Source: Typhlomys cinereus (taxonomy: Eukaryota; Chordata; Mammalia; Rodentia; Platacanthomyidae). Taken from it: DNA of 64,000 nucleotides. The DNA lies in the NCBI GenBank assembly GCA_023101885.1, contig JALPQD010000089.1, positions 2,899,087-2,963,086 on the forward strand, in the 5' to 3' direction. This document shows positions 1 to 11,996 of this stretch, piece by piece. The translations under genes were made by a program, and so were the position numbers. Within the stretch, counting starts at the first letter, position 1, and each line of letters opens with the position of its first letter. Below the pieces are notes generated by a model, which saw nothing but the letters and a program-made list of their open reading frames with translations, did no database searches and was not told where the DNA came from.

Positions 1-7
1 ATAGTTT

Positions 8-240
8 ACTCTTCCTTCCTTCCCTCCCTCCTTCCTTCCCTCCCTCCTTCTCTCCTTCCTTCCTTCCTTCCTCCTTTCCTTCCTTCTTTTCTTCCTTCCC
101 TCTCTTCCTCCTTCCTTTCTTCCTTCTTTCCTTCCCTTCTTCCCTCCCTCCCTCCTTGCTTCCTTCCTTCCTTCCTTCCTTTCTTCTTCTCTCTCTCTCT
201 CATTCTCTCTTTCTCTCTCTCTTTCTATCACTCTTTCTCT
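8..240. repeat. (CTTC)n/(CCCTT)n pyrimidine microsatellite with (CT)n end
   Basis: Nearly pure pyrimidine on the + strand, made of cttc, ccctc and tctc units with interruptions. It leads into an antisense ID-like fragment, which suggests growth from a SINE tail. The long Lys/Arg/Glu/Gly-rich frame on the other strand is an artefact of the repeat. Confidence 0.95.
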
Positions 241-308
241 CACATTTGTACTCGGGGTTAAATTTACCTACCAGGAAAGCACTATACCACTAAGCGATAT
301 TCCCAACA
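241..308 (-). repeat. ID/B4-type SINE fragment, antisense
   Basis: Resembles the reverse complement of the tRNA-derived ID head: an anticodon-arm-like segment (gcactataccactaagcga) where the usual form reads gctctaccactgagct. It is diverged and directly follows the pyrimidine array. Confidence 0.55.
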
Positions 309-789
309 TAGGGACCTTATTCTTAATTTGGGTATATAAAACAGGATCCCCAGATATCTGAAGACAGACATCCTTGCAACAAAAGAGAATGATAGAAAAT
401 TTCAAGAATCCAAAGCTAACACGGGGAACTAAGAGTAACTTCATCATCCCTGTAACTAACATACTTAAGATGATTCATGAAATAAGAATAAGAAACTATG
501 AAATAGAAACTGTCCAGAAAGAGCTTCAGGTCATTTAAATGTAACAGATCATACTTAAAGTATCCTGTTCACTTCTAAGGAGAACTCCAGTCTTAGCAAA
601 ATAATGAGAAAGCAGATATTTGGATTCATTCAGCATGTTCATTTGTGCCTTCAAACTAGCCAGATAATTTGAGGAATAAAGGAAATGAGAAATAAGAAAA
701 ATGAGATTGGACCATCATGATTTGTGGTAGGACAGAAATAATTGATAATAAAAAATAAGCAATAGTGAATGACGTAAGAAGAGATATTG

Positions 790-1103
790 TGGACTGGGGC
801 AGTGACTCAGTGATTAAAGTCCTTGCCATGAAAGCAGAAGGACATGATTTCAGATTCCCAGATCCCATGTAAAAATGTCACTGGGTGTGGCAACCCACCT
901 GTTATTCTGGCCCTATAAGTCAGAACTTGGGGATCCCCAGAGCATGATGGAAGTTTAGACAAGCCCAGACAGCATGCTTTGTGGTTAGAGACCCATAAGA
1001 CAATAAGATGAAAGAACAATGACAAATGATTCCTTGATATCATTCTTGGACTTCCACAGGCATACACACTTAACTGCATTTGTGTACCTACACCCACCTA
1101 TGT
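790..1103 (+). repeat. B2/B3-like SINE, sense, diverged
   Basis: The tRNA-like head (ggggcagtgactcagtgatt) is followed by a body with ccctataagtcagaacttgg and a CA-rich 3' end. The middle is poorly matched, so the internal limits are approximate. Confidence 0.6.
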
Positions 1104-1118
1104 TTCCAGCACCCACAT

Positions 1119-1167
<49 letters not shown>

Positions 1168-1287
1168 AAGGGCATAAAACAAGAGAGGAGTTTTTTACTT
1201 GAAGACACGAACTAAGAGAAATGGGATGCTTCCTCATCTCCCTCCCTCCTTTATTCCAGCACCCACATGCAAACACACACACACACA

Positions 1288-1326
<39 letters not shown>

Positions 1327-1412
1327 AAGGGCATAAAACAAGAGAGGAGTTTTTCACTTGAAGACACGAACCAAGAGAAATGGGATGCTTCCTCATCTCC
1401 CTCCCTCCTTTA
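1104..1412 (+). repeat. Tandem duplication of a ~150-bp unit containing (CA)n
   Basis: Two copies, from 1104 and from 1254, share ttccagcacccacatgc, a (CA)n tract, cataaagggcataaaac, gaggag, gaagacacga and gggatgcttcctcatctccc. They differ by CA length and a few substitutions (for example tttttta/tttttca and actaag/accaag), so the duplication is recent. Confidence 0.9.
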
Positions 1413-1507
1413 TTTCTTTATTTCCGTTTTTAAGATACCCATTAAATAAGGAAGAATCATTTATTCTAGGTAGACAACAGAAGATTCAAATGAAAACTCA
1501 AAGCAAT

Positions 1508-1690
1508 AAGGGTCAGCAAGATGGTTCAGCCAGTGAATGCACTTGTGTGCGTGCAATCTAGCGACATGTCCTCCATCCCCAGAGCCCACATTATCGGAGG
1601 AGAAAACCTATTTCTAAAAGTTGCCCTCCGATCTCCACATGTGTGCCTGCATTTTCTTCTGCCCTGCCTTCTCATAAATAGTTTTAATAG
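1508..1690 (+). repeat. B3/B2-like SINE, sense
   Basis: Head gtcagcaagatggttcagcc, then a B3-type body with a segment resembling tgccctccgatctccacatg and gtgtgcctgca. It ends in an A/T-rich tail. Confidence 0.7.
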
Positions 1691-3404
1691 GAAATTAATC
1701 AGCTTGGGAAAAGGACACTAGATATTTACTTTGTTGGAATGTATTCTCTATACACCATTTTTTTAATCCCACTTAATTTTAAAAATGGGTCAGTTAAAAA
1801 ATGTGTTTCACTATTATTTTGGATTGAGCAGAACAATTTTTGTAGACCCCTTAATATCTTCTAAAACAGGGCAAACCAGTAGACTCTATTAAAATGATAG
1901 TTTCCTGAGTTAATCTAGAGAACTGGTGGTTTAAATAAATAGGGAATTGTTGGAGTGCATTGACTCCTGGTTATCAGAGTGGATGCACACACACCATGCT
2001 TAGCCCCACAGATACTCCCCAGGGTCAGACTTAAAAAGACGAGGATGAACTTGCCAGTAAATAGCACCTAGAAGAGCTTGGCTGTGACCAGGACACAGCA
2101 GCCCCTGGAGCTGGGTGCCAGTCACCCTGCATCTTCCACGTGGTTTGGCCTTTCCTTGTGCAAATGGCACATCATTGACATGAGGCGCTGAGTCGACCCT
2201 GGGACCCTCACCCTCATGCATCAATTATAGGAGCTGCTCATACACTTCCAGAGACTCCCTGCTTGGGCTATCTTTTCACGCAGCCAATCGAGAGGAATGA
2301 TGAATTTACCCATTTCACTTCTAGAGGGTTCAATTTTCTCCCTGGGCACATTCACATGTGTTTGTACATAAAAGTACATTTCAGTAACTACTTACTTTTA
2401 TTATTGTTTCCCGTGGTCTGGAGGATAGAATGATCAATTGCCATACATTTCACACGGCCCTATCAGAAGAGAGTTGTACAATGAATGCTCGCGTTCTTAC
2501 CAACCACTCAGAAGCAGCAGTAGTCAGACGTTTGCCAAGGTGTTTCATGTTCAAATGCTTTCTTTGCAGAAATATTTTAATACAAACATGAACATGATCT
2601 CTTTTCATTCCTGTGGCATTCAGGAAATACAAAGGAGTGAAAGGAGTCATTTTCTTATATTATCAAAATGCTATTTTGATACCAAACATTTAAAAATTAT
2701 TCTTCCTCTAAATTTATTCTTGATGGCTTTTAAAATAGAGGCGATTTTCCTCTATTTCTAGTCAGTATTTAAGCATGGATTATGCGTGAAATTTTGTTGT
2801 TTTGCCTCTTGCATATAGTCAGAACAGTTTAGTAACAGCACAACATCAGAAAGACACCCTTTTAGAGAAGAACACATGTGGAGTCTATTAAATGCTTAAG
2901 TTTGAATGTGTGATGAGTTCTTATAGTTGGCTCATCGTTTTCCCGGCTACCACACGACCCTTCTCTGTTATCTCCATTGTTGGGATCCTTGTGCTAAGCT
3001 GTCCTGGTACATCCAGAGTGTTGGGACCAAGTGCTCCTTCTCCTGAGCATCTTCTGTCTCCCCTCCACCCTGGAAGTGTGCAATCCGTGTCAGTTGGATA
3101 GAGCCACAGCATGAACCAGCCAGTCAGCACAGCTGCAAGAAAATCACACTAACAACGTTAGGAGAAGCTTCCATTTGGAGAGTCTGTTGGAAAAGTCCAA
3201 CAGGACTTTTTTTTCTTACCAATCTACCTACAGAATTCACTACAGACATGAGTCTATAGACACGTCAGAAACTGACTGTTCAATGATTACTTAAAGTGAC
3301 TGAGCCAGACGGAGACAGCTGTGGTTTTCCCCTGATCCCTCCAGGTCAGGAGCAAAAGAGAGAAAAGCGGTCACTGCAGAGGAAAGTGTCCAGTCACTGC
3401 CACA

Positions 3405-3525
3405 AAGCTAAGACAGAAGACTCGAACTCAAGTTCGGCGCAGCTCCGTGACCTTAGATAAATTGACAAGCCCCTCTGCACCTCCACTTTCTCTTGGTACT
3501 CTTTGTATTCTTTCTCCTTTTCAGA
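3405..3525 (+). repeat. MIR fragment
   Basis: Contains the core-like ccgtgaccttagataaattg followed by the cctctgcacctcc segment, which matches the MIR core in sense orientation. It is old and diverged. Confidence 0.6.
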
Positions 3526-4194
3526 GGGTAGTAGGCTGCCCATTGCTGCCCGTTCCAGATACTATACAGACATAAGTCTCAAGAAGCTTTAAAAGCATAA
3601 ATCCAATGTGAGCATCATGGAACTCAGAAAGGCATTTGTGTCCTCATATGGGGAGTACTGACTGCCAGTTTGCCTGCTTCGTGTGTTATCTGTACCCTGG
3701 TCTGTGATCAGGCAGAAAGATTACCTTGTTCATGGAGCTGGATCTGACTGGTCAGGACTGCAGTACACAGAAAGCTTGAGCATGATGATTTCAGCCCCAA
3801 GTGCCGTGATTGTCATACAAAAGAGCAAGGCAGCCTCAGCAAACATTTAGTGTTCGCAAATGTCAGGGGAAGTTCACTATGCATGCAGCTGAGTGCGCGG
3901 ATGCACCGTGGACCACAGAGCACACCTGCTAAACTATGTGCAGTTCCTGAGCCTTTCACCCAGCCGTTGGCAGTGAGGCCCTAGTACTATCTGAGTGTCC
4001 ATTCCCTGCTGCCCAGAGAAAGGAATGGACACTCTTCTCACATCTGCACAGCTAAGACAGAAATCAACTTCCATAGTTTTTGAGGAAAAATTTCAGATAC
4101 TGAGAGAATATTCCTGTAGGTGAGTTGGGAGTTTTAAAATAGATATTGCTGTGAGTTATTTTTGTTAGCACTGCACTTATCCAATTTATCAAAC

Positions 4195-4450
4195 ATTTTA
4201 AATTTTATTGTTTTAATGTTGCATACATGGTATGTATAGTGAGTTTATATATAGTGCGTTATAATATTTTGTCCCTTAATATGCATCCATCCTCCCATTT
4301 TCCCCTTACAGCCCTTCTTTTCCCCTGTCAAACTCCCTCCTATTTTCAAGTCATTTCACATGTGTGGTCCACTGGGTTTCATCTGGGTTACCTTTGATGA
4401 CATGGGTCTGAGTAGTTGCTAGAGCACGAATCATGTATCAGTACAATTTC
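4195..4450 (-). repeat. L1 3'-end fragment, antisense
   Basis: An A/T-rich start is followed by a C/T-rich run (catccatcctcccattttcc) and then a gtggtccactgggtttcatc-like segment. It parallels the better preserved L1 3' UTR copies at 28165 and 60835. Confidence 0.5.
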
Positions 4451-4574
4451 TCAAACATTTTATGTATATTTCTTTACAAGACCCCACAATCAAAGCAGAA
4501 AACTAATACTGTCTCCATATCAGACAAAAGGAATGTAAGGCTTTAAGAGCAACACAGTTCCTCCTTATCTCTCC

Positions 4575-4740
4575 CTGTCCTATTTATTAAGTACCTACTC
4601 TGTTTCAGAAACTGTGCTATGCTGGGCATAATCACGACCACATTTATTATTCAACCAGATTAGACAGATGTTGTTTTTCTAGTAGACAGGTGAGAAGCCT
4701 ATGCAGCATCTACACTGAGAATCACCTTCAGGTCAAATTT
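4575..4740 (-). repeat. MIR/L2-type fossil, antisense
   Basis: Contains attaagtacctactctgttt and aactgtgctatgctgggca, the usual reverse-strand end of MIR-type elements. Heavily diverged. Confidence 0.5.
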
Positions 4741-5214
4741 GTCTTGGGTCTGCTTAGAAAACAACAACAACAAAAGCTTTGTATGCCAAACAATGCCCCA
4801 AAATGTGTGAAGAAATAGACTTGACTGCATTCTGAAAGTTTCTTTGCTAATGCCATTCCTTAATAATCCTGGCTATCAGGGAAAACATGTCTTCATGAAT
4901 CCATAAAACAAAACTTGTGTTTAGTCAAATTCAAATTCCATATGTCTAATTTTCAGATATATATATATATATAGTGAAACTATTAGCTGGAGGTCAGACC
5001 ATTTAACGACCTGTTAAAGTTACTTTCTATCACACATTAAAGGATTCCCAAGTGTGTTTGGCTAAACCTCCTTAAAAGTCTTCCACCAAGCTGAGAAAAT
5101 TGTTCAAGTCAGTATAAGCGATTCCAGTTCTCTTTGGAAATGACAGGTGGGTAGTAAAGGGGTAATGAAGCAAGACACTACCTTAGTTCAGTGTGCTATG
5201 GAAACGTTCTTTTA

Positions 5215-5320
5215 TTTGTTTGCTTGTTTGTTTGTTTTTAACGTGGGACCTGGGATCCGAACTCAGAACCTTCTGCTTGTGAGACAGAGTCACAACCCCT
5301 GAGCCATCTCTCCAGCCCCC
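5215..5320 (-). repeat. Head-only SINE with perfect 16-bp target-site duplication
   Basis: On the minus strand this is the tRNA-derived head (ggggctggagagatggctca) through to about base 80, followed at once by a (CAAA)n tail. The usual 200-base body is absent. Direct repeats tggaaacgttctttta lie at 5199-5214 and 5321-5336, so it inserted as a complete unit. Confidence 0.88.
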
Positions 5321-5772
5321 TGGAAACGTTCTTTTAAAAGCTAGTCTATTTAAGAACAGGCCTGGAAAACTATAGGATCAGTTTTCTTTCCTTAAATCTT
5401 TCTTCAGCTCATCCATTTCAGTAAGCATTCAAGATAGATTCTGTAAACTCGTACTTGGGTACCACATTCTGTGTCCAGTGTCAAGACAGAAGAAGAAAGT
5501 GACAATGTCCTTGCTCTTGTGGTGTCGATGAATGTCAATGTAAAGTTGTTAACCCCACAACCTTATGCTAAGAACTGTTATAAATGGTTAATGTTGCGTC
5601 CTTCCCATACATCATTCCCAAGTCCTAGCTGTACCAGAGACGTGTAAGAGGTGTATTCATCTTCTTTCTTAGCAAAGTGTAGAGAAGTTTTGCTTCACTG
5701 CCTGGAACTCTAATTAAATTAGATTCCAAATACACTTGGCTTATCATCCTCTGATTTGTTTCTCCTCTCTTA

Positions 5773-5780
<8 letters not shown>

Positions 5781-5808
<28 letters not shown>
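5781..5808. repeat. (CA)n microsatellite
   Basis: About 14 CA units after a tctctctc run, in otherwise single-copy DNA. Confidence 0.9.
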
Positions 5809-5811
<3 letters not shown>

Positions 5812-6094
5812 AGTTGGATCTGATGCAAGCCAAATAATATCTGTGAATCTTTAGCAATTGAAAAAATCTATATCTCCCTTTTAACTCAGACTTGAAGAAT
5901 GAACTAGCAAAATTGAGTGTAGAATGCTAGAGAAAGATCTGTAGATAAAACAAAACATAACAGCTCCACTAGTTTGTGTTAAAACTGTGCCCATGCTCAC
6001 GAAGAATGCACAAGAAGAGGATACTGGTGTCACCAGCGAGAACTGCTAAATCCAGGATTATAGCATCCACCACAGGAGTAAAAATGCTTCTCTT

Positions 6095-6182
6095 CCCATT
6101 TCATTTTGATTCTCACAACCAGTTGGAAAAGTGAATATCACCATTCTAGTTAGGCAAATTGAGTCTCAAGTAGCTTCCTGAG
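6095..6182 (-). repeat. MIR fragment, antisense
   Basis: Reads like the reverse MIR core: tgattctcacaacca, then ggcaaattgagtctcaag where the consensus reads gaggaaactgaggc. Confidence 0.55.
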
Positions 6183-7349
6183 GCCCTGTTGACGTTAAAC
6201 AATATGATAAATCCTAAAGCTGCTCTCCCGGCCTGGAGTTCCCACTCTGCTCTACCCTCTGCTTCCTCTGGGAAGGATGACGAAGCTGCTAGAGCAGTCA
6301 GGCTCGTGGAGGGGTGCCCTGCCCAGCTCTCGCCTGAGACAGGCTGTAAACTTCATGCTGTAAACTCATCACTGAAATACTCGTTTCTGAAGAACATCAC
6401 CTGAGTCAAAGATGTGGGCAGCGCAGCGCGAAGCAGATGGATCCTTCTGCCTGAAGCTGCACGTGCCTTCTCACGGGAAGCTTAGTGTTCTGGACCTTCT
6501 TACTCACCCTTGATGAATGCCTAAGGCAGTCAATGGATGGCAGAGCCCCCTCTCACTGTGTAGTGTGTTGTTCACACCCTTTCATCACTCCAAGTGTCCA
6601 TCCATAGCTCGGTGTTGTGATAATCCTAATAGATAAAAGTCAATAACCCCATCGAAAACAGCAGCAACGTTGGAATTGGAAACCATTTCCTGAACTGCAA
6701 GTAAATAAGGATTCATAGGATGCTCACCATTCATTAGGTGCCAGATATCCTAACCTATGGTTAGCTGTGGCTGCTTCTTCTTTGTCTGGTAGATACACTG
6801 ATTCCCAATAGGTAGGAAGAGGCTAAACCAAAGAACTCTAGGCATGGACCCAAGCTTTGAGGGCTATACTGACCAACAAGCATAATGATACATATAATGA
6901 TACATTATATACATATATAATGATACATATATAGAAGTCAGCTTGACAGAATTTGTCCAAACCTACCCTCCCCAGCCTATGACCTCCCCATTCACAGGTT
7001 CTTAGTTCACATTACCAGACTTGAGTTTGCTGCTAAAGACCAGGTCTTAAATCAAATATAAAGCAGTTGGTTACCCCCATAGCATTCTTGCAACACCCCT
7101 GGGTATATCTTGTTATTATAGTTTGCAAGACTTTGCTGATAGCTCTTTTCCACCAGCAGCCTGTGTGATACCATCTTATGGCACTGCAAAGGCCATAAAT
7201 TGGCATAAGTTGGCAAGGAGGAAGGGTGCTGATGAGCTCTGCCTTGTTTTCTCCATGTTCTGTGGTCAGCATATGACATCTTCAGCAATACAGTCTTACC
7301 ATAGGTTGTGGTGGACAATGAAAACCTGTAGCAAAAGCCTATATTAGTT

Positions 7350-7556
7350 TGGGACCCTTTATTTATTATTGTTGTATGTACCTGTGCATGATGGGGGGGG
7401 GGCAGCACTGCATGCCACAGCATGTCTGTGGAGGAAAGGAGACAGCTTCGTAGAGTTGGTTCTCTCTTTTACCTTTACCTGGATTCCAGGGATTGAACAC
7501 ATGTTGTCCCTTTGCATGGCCAGTGCCTTTACCCACTGAGCCATCTCACCAGCCCC
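7350..7556 (-). repeat. B3-type SINE, antisense
   Basis: Ends in gagccatctcaccagcccc, the reverse of the tRNA-like head. Upstream are ttccagggattgaacacatg, a B3-like body, a G run, and a T/A-rich start that is the reversed A-tail. Confidence 0.85.
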
Positions 7557-8697
7557 ATTCACGCTTTGATGAATTACTTGCAGCTCTGTTTTCATTCTTG
7601 AAAAGGAACAGGGGCAGAAGTACCTTGAAATACAAGATTAGCAGTTAAGCTGACTGTCAGAATGGAGAAGTCAAAAGTAGGGTGGGTTCCAGATAAGATA
7701 AACGCAACCTAACACATCCATAGTGGAGAGCTTAGACACTGTAGAAAATCAGGCTCAGCAAATGTTGCAAAAGCATGACAGACAGTATTTGAGGTAGCTC
7801 ATGAGCTCTGGCTCATCAGATAATGCAAATGAACCTTATTAGAAAGGCAAATACCCTGCTATAAGGCTTGCTGCAGAAATAACAGCCTAATGAGACCTAC
7901 AGAGTCTGTCAAAGTGCCTGTTGGGTGTAGGTTGGTATGGGAGCTACTTCTAATGCGTGCCATGCCTGGGTTAAGGAGATTGTCTAGCAACCATAAAAAC
8001 CACGAAGAGGTTTCAGCTACAGTGGTAATTTGGCAGAAATGCCTAAAATTTAAGTATTTGATTTTGGGAAAGATGTTCTTAGAGATGATGTGGCTGCCTT
8101 TCTTCTCTGCAACAAGTATAACATCAAAAATGGGCAATTTCAGAATTTTTAGCTATTTCCTAATCAAATAGATCTACTGATGCTGCTCGCTTGCTTCCTC
8201 ATTCATTGTTTACTCATTCACAAAAAGCATTGAGCACTGTTATTAGCTGCTTCTTCCTTGCCAGACTCTCTCCCAGAAATAGGGAATTCCAAGAATAAGA
8301 TGCTGCGTCTTGCCCACCAGAGCTTAGTCTCATGGGGAGAGCTGCAGTTACACAAGTAACTGTAAGGCAGTGGGATAGATGAACGCACTGCAGTAGCTGA
8401 CTGGTAAGGGACTAACTCATGATAAGATGCTTTGGAGGGAAATTTGAAGGGTAATCTTTTGTCACAGGTTGGGAAATCATCAAAGTGAAGGACAGAAATC
8501 CATTTCTCTGGGGAGACTGAGTGCTACTGGGAGATGATACAAGAAAGCCCTGAGTCCCCCTGAGATAAGCAGAATGGTATTCAGAGATGTTACTTGTTAT
8601 TTGGCAAATAATCATATGAACCATGAAGCAGAGGAAACTTCCCACTGTGTGTTCCCCAAGCAGATCATTTTTTTCTCTAAGACATTCTAATGGGAGG

Positions 8698-8832
8698 GGA
8701 GGTCAGGCATGGCTGACTTTTATGTGACACTCAGAAGACTGAAGCAGATTGAGTTCCATTCTGGTGCATAATGAGTTTCAGCACAGAGTGAGGTCTCTAT
8801 AAATAAAACAAAGCAAAACACTAATGGAGGCT
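8698..8832 (+). repeat. B1 SINE, sense, old
   Basis: Begins with a diverged 7SL-type head (aggtcaggcatggctgac), continues through a tctggtgcataatgagtttc-like middle and ends gaggtctctataaataaaac with an A-rich tail. This is the B1 order. Confidence 0.65.
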
Positions 8833-9064
8833 GTATGGTTGTTGAGCAATGTACTGCCTAGTGTTTCTAATTGTGATGTTGCACTAACCTACTGCAAGTG
8901 TGCATGCATGTGCCCAAATCTCAATTTTTGATACTAAAAGCTGTACAAGCCTAAGATCTACACAGATGAAAGAAAGCAAGTGTCAGTACTAAAAGGGGAT
9001 TAAAAAGTTCTAGCACAAATATGCAGATCTAATTTCATATGTACTGACATGTGTGCATGTGCTT

Positions 9065-9065
<1 letters not shown>

Positions 9066-9110
<45 letters not shown>
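9066..9110. repeat. (CA)n microsatellite
   Basis: About 22 uninterrupted CA units. Overlapping His/Thr-rich and Cys/Val-rich frames on the two strands are artefacts of this repeat. Confidence 0.95.
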
Positions 9111-9113
<3 letters not shown>

Positions 9114-9649
9114 ACAGCTCCCCTGCCCAAGGTCCTCTGGGATGAACTTTCAGGAAGACAATATGAGAAAGAAGAAAGTGAAGGCAGAAGAGATGTGCCT
9201 TTTCTCTTTCATCCTGTGTACCATTCCAATTTTTAAAATATCCCCAGGCTTCATGTTGTCCATGAAGCACTGACAGTGCATGCACCCTGCAGCTGCTGTG
9301 AATGGTACTTGGTTCTTCTGGAGAGCAAGAAAGTACAACTTCCTCAGAGTGTTTAACATCTGCACACAAAATCCTATCTGTGGCCATAATGTTTTCTCTA
9401 GTTAGTGAAGTGGAATGAAATATACAATACATGTATATAATATATTATCTTAAATTATGGTCAGTAGAATTTAGATAAAATATGTGGTTGAATATGTCTT
9501 TGTTTTATTTGCTTATCTAGGATAAATTGTTATGCATAGAGGAAAGTCTTTCAAATCTAAATAATATCAGACTTTATCTGAGCACTGAAAATTACCACCC
9601 AGCTATTGGAACTTTTTCTTCAGAATACAAACATTTAGGTATATTTAAC

Positions 9650-10144
9650 ACCCGGAGTTCACAGGAAGCATCGCGGAAGAGGGACGGTGATATGGTAAGA
9701 GTCAGAGGACACAGAGGGATGCTGACAGTGTCCTCTGGATATAGCAGGGCTGCCCACACCCACGAACTCACGGCAACTGTGTCTTCTTCCACAAGATCCT
9801 CACAAGATTTGGTCTACTAACATTTCACCATGGAAGGGGAAAAGATCCCATAAGGCACTGCCCCTCCCTCTGGGACTATTGTAGGTTGGTGCTGGCTGTG
9901 GGAGGAGAGTTACTTTCTTCAGTGCTGTGCCCACCGACACATCCTCCATGCCTCAGCAAGGGCTCAGGCAACCAGATGGAACTCAGTAGACCACACATGC
10001 AAAAAGACAGGAAAGTCAGAGAAGACTGACTGGGAAAGTTTCAATGGGAGAAGGAAGGGAACAGGACTGGATAATATGGGGTGCAAATGACTTGAATTCA
10101 TTGTATTCATATATGAAGCAGCCAGAATAAAAAATGTATTGATA
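9650..10144 (+). repeat. L1 3' UTR, sense
   Basis: Follows the order of the rodent L1 3' UTR: gtaagagtcagaggacacag, a gatgctgacagtgtcctctg segment, cacgaactcacggcaactgt, a ccacaagatcctcacaag segment, catggaaggggaaaagatcc and a G/A-rich stretch with an A-rich end. Truncated 5'. A SINE begins exactly at its 3' end. Confidence 0.85.
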
Positions 10145-10457
10145 GGGGCTGGAGAGGTGGCTCAGGGGTTAAGCCTCTGCCTTGCAGGCAGAAGATCCTG
10201 AGTTCGGATCCTAGACCCCACGTATAGACGCCAGGGGAAAGCGGGAGTGGCCTGCGTTTCTGGTCCTGGTAAGGCGGAGCTTGCGAATCCCGGGGCAGAG
10301 TAAACAAGGAGGAGGTGGAGGCGTCCATGGTGGTTCTCGAATTCGTCCGTGGTTCTACACATACACAGACACACACACACAGACACAGACACACACACGC
10401 GCGCACATACACACGAACATGCGCACAGTTGAATAAATAAAAAAATTTTTAAAAAAT
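10145..10457 (+). repeat. Full-length long-body SINE, sense
   Basis: Head ggggctggagaggtggctca, box-B-like gagttcggatcctag, then a ~170-base body (gccaggggaaagcgggagtg and following), ending in a CA-rich tract and an AATAAATAAAAA tail. It has the same architecture as the copies at 41439, 55815 and 56671 and the reverse copies at 16988, 17525, 40231 and 62000. The body does not match the mouse B2 body as I know it. Confidence 0.88.
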
Positions 10458-11329
10458 TCAGAACGTAGTATCTTGCTATTTTCTAAGACTAATGGCAAAT
10501 CTTTTAGGAAAACCCATCCTACAATTCATACTAAATAAAAAGAAACTGAATTTGATTTATGGAACTTTTAAATATAAAGAGCAAGAAAAGTTCTCTGAGT
10601 ACATCTTTTATTTTGTTAACTAGTCATCCTTGTTTTCATGAAAAAGTTTGAAATAAATTAAACAAAAAATCAAATTATTTTTTGAAATGGACTGGAGACC
10701 GCTATTAAAATTCTTCATGGTGATCTTCTTTGTAATTAAAAGACCCTTTTACAAGTTGTATTAACATTTTCAAGATTTTATGTAGGCAAGTTGAGCCTAC
10801 TGGATTTTCCCAAAGCAAGATACTTTCACCAAAGAGATGAAACCTATTTAGCCTGTATTCAAGAATGTTAAAAATTCAAAAACTCCTTTTCTACATGCTG
10901 CTTGTGTTGATAAGTACTGAAAACTGTTGGTGCTTTCATTATTTTGGATGAGCTGAGATAGAAAAATTATTTTTCCATTGTACAGCATAACATAACACCT
11001 ATGTTTTCCTGGATACTTTAAGTTCAAAGTGTCAAAATATCTTTATATGAGAGTGTTTTCTGCCTTCGTTTTAAAATCCAATGATCTAGAAATTGACTTG
11101 AATGGTACATTTTAAGAATGATTGACTTTGGTATGTAGGCAAATTCATAAAGCATAGGGAGTTGTGATAGCTAGTGTCCAACTTCCAATAGCTCTACCCC
11201 CCCCAAAAAAATTTAAATAGCATCTTTCAACCAATCTCATCACCAAACACCTGAGTCTCTGGTCTATCAGGCTAAGACTAATCAGAGACTCTTCTTAGCC
11301 CCTTATAACATTGGAAGTTCCATAAGTCA

Positions 11330-11353
11330 GTCTCTCTCTCTCTCTCTCTCTCC
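11330..11353. repeat. (TC)n microsatellite
   Basis: About 11 TC units, followed by a pyrimidine-rich tract to about 11415. Confidence 0.85.
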
Positions 11354-11414
11354 TTTCTTCCCTGTCTTCTTCCTCCCTTCCCTGTCTCCCTCCATTCCTT
11401 TCTTCCTACCCTTC

Positions 11415-11770
11415 TGAATTATGCTTTTTAATTTTGAGATAATTATAAACTTGCATGTAGTGGTTAAAAAAAAAACCAATGAAATGAAACCAATATTGAC
11501 CCTTTACTCTGTTTCCCCCTTTTAAAAAAAAGCTATAGCACATTATCATAATTTTGATGTTGATAGCTTTATCATCTTATTCAGATTTTCCCAGTTTTAT
11601 TTTGTGTGTGTGTGTCTAGTCACTGCCACACCCAAGACAAAGAACATGTCCACCCCCAGGAGGCGACTATATGCTGTCTGCTCCTTAGCATATTCAACCT
11701 CTCTCCTGCCCATTCTCCACCCTCCCAGTACTGCTGACAGCCCTGCACTACTCACGATCTGAGGGTTTGA
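11415..11770. repeat. Ancient L1M-type LINE 3' fragment
   Basis: Recognisable ancient mammalian L1 order: gataattataaacttgcatg, tgaccctttactctgtttcc, cttattcagattttcccag, a short (TG)n, then cactgccacacccaagacaa and agaacatgtccacccccagg. It ends about 230 bp before the Dlg2 exon. Confidence 0.7.
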
Positions 11771-11969
11771 CGGCGGTGTGTTTTTTATGCAATTTGGGGA
11801 TAGTAACTGACTCCTCCTCCTTTTTTCGTGCATGCGAATAAGAAGTACCAGTCAGCAAGAGGTCTCTGATCAAGTTGAGCAGTTCCTTGGTGCGTGACTA
11901 GGGACCCCTCCCCGGGAAGAGGGCATCCTTGTCTCCATGGTGCTGCTGACTCTAAAGGCGCAGGCTCTA

Positions 11970-11996
11970 AATTGCCATGTTTGTTTCCATTCTCAG
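11970..11996 (+). promoter_or_regulatory. Dlg2: 3' splice site (acceptor) of the Dlg2 exon
   Basis: A T/C-rich tract (tttgtttccattctcag) ends in the AG before the exon. The frame is also open upstream of this AG, but the intronic reading has no resemblance to DLG proteins, so the AG is taken as the boundary. Confidence 0.85.

Larger units (their letters stand above)
1..11996 (+). other. Dlg2: Intron upstream of the Dlg2 exon (partial)
   Basis: No exon could be supported here. The sequence is single-copy DNA plus the repeats listed separately. The stretches 309-785, 1691-3400, 3521-4190, 5337-6090, 6181-7345, 7557-8695 and 10458-11330 show no repeat or gene that I recognise beyond short CA or AT runs. 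Intron status is inferred from the exon and its orientation. Confidence 0.8.

Noticed and set aside
9010..9432. 140-codon frame on the minus strand
   Set aside because: Its central part is (CA)n; the rest matches no family that I recognise.
10145..10220. tRNA-like box A/box B sequence at SINE heads
   Set aside because: It belongs to SINEs with tails and bodies; there is no complete, foldable tRNA with standard arms.
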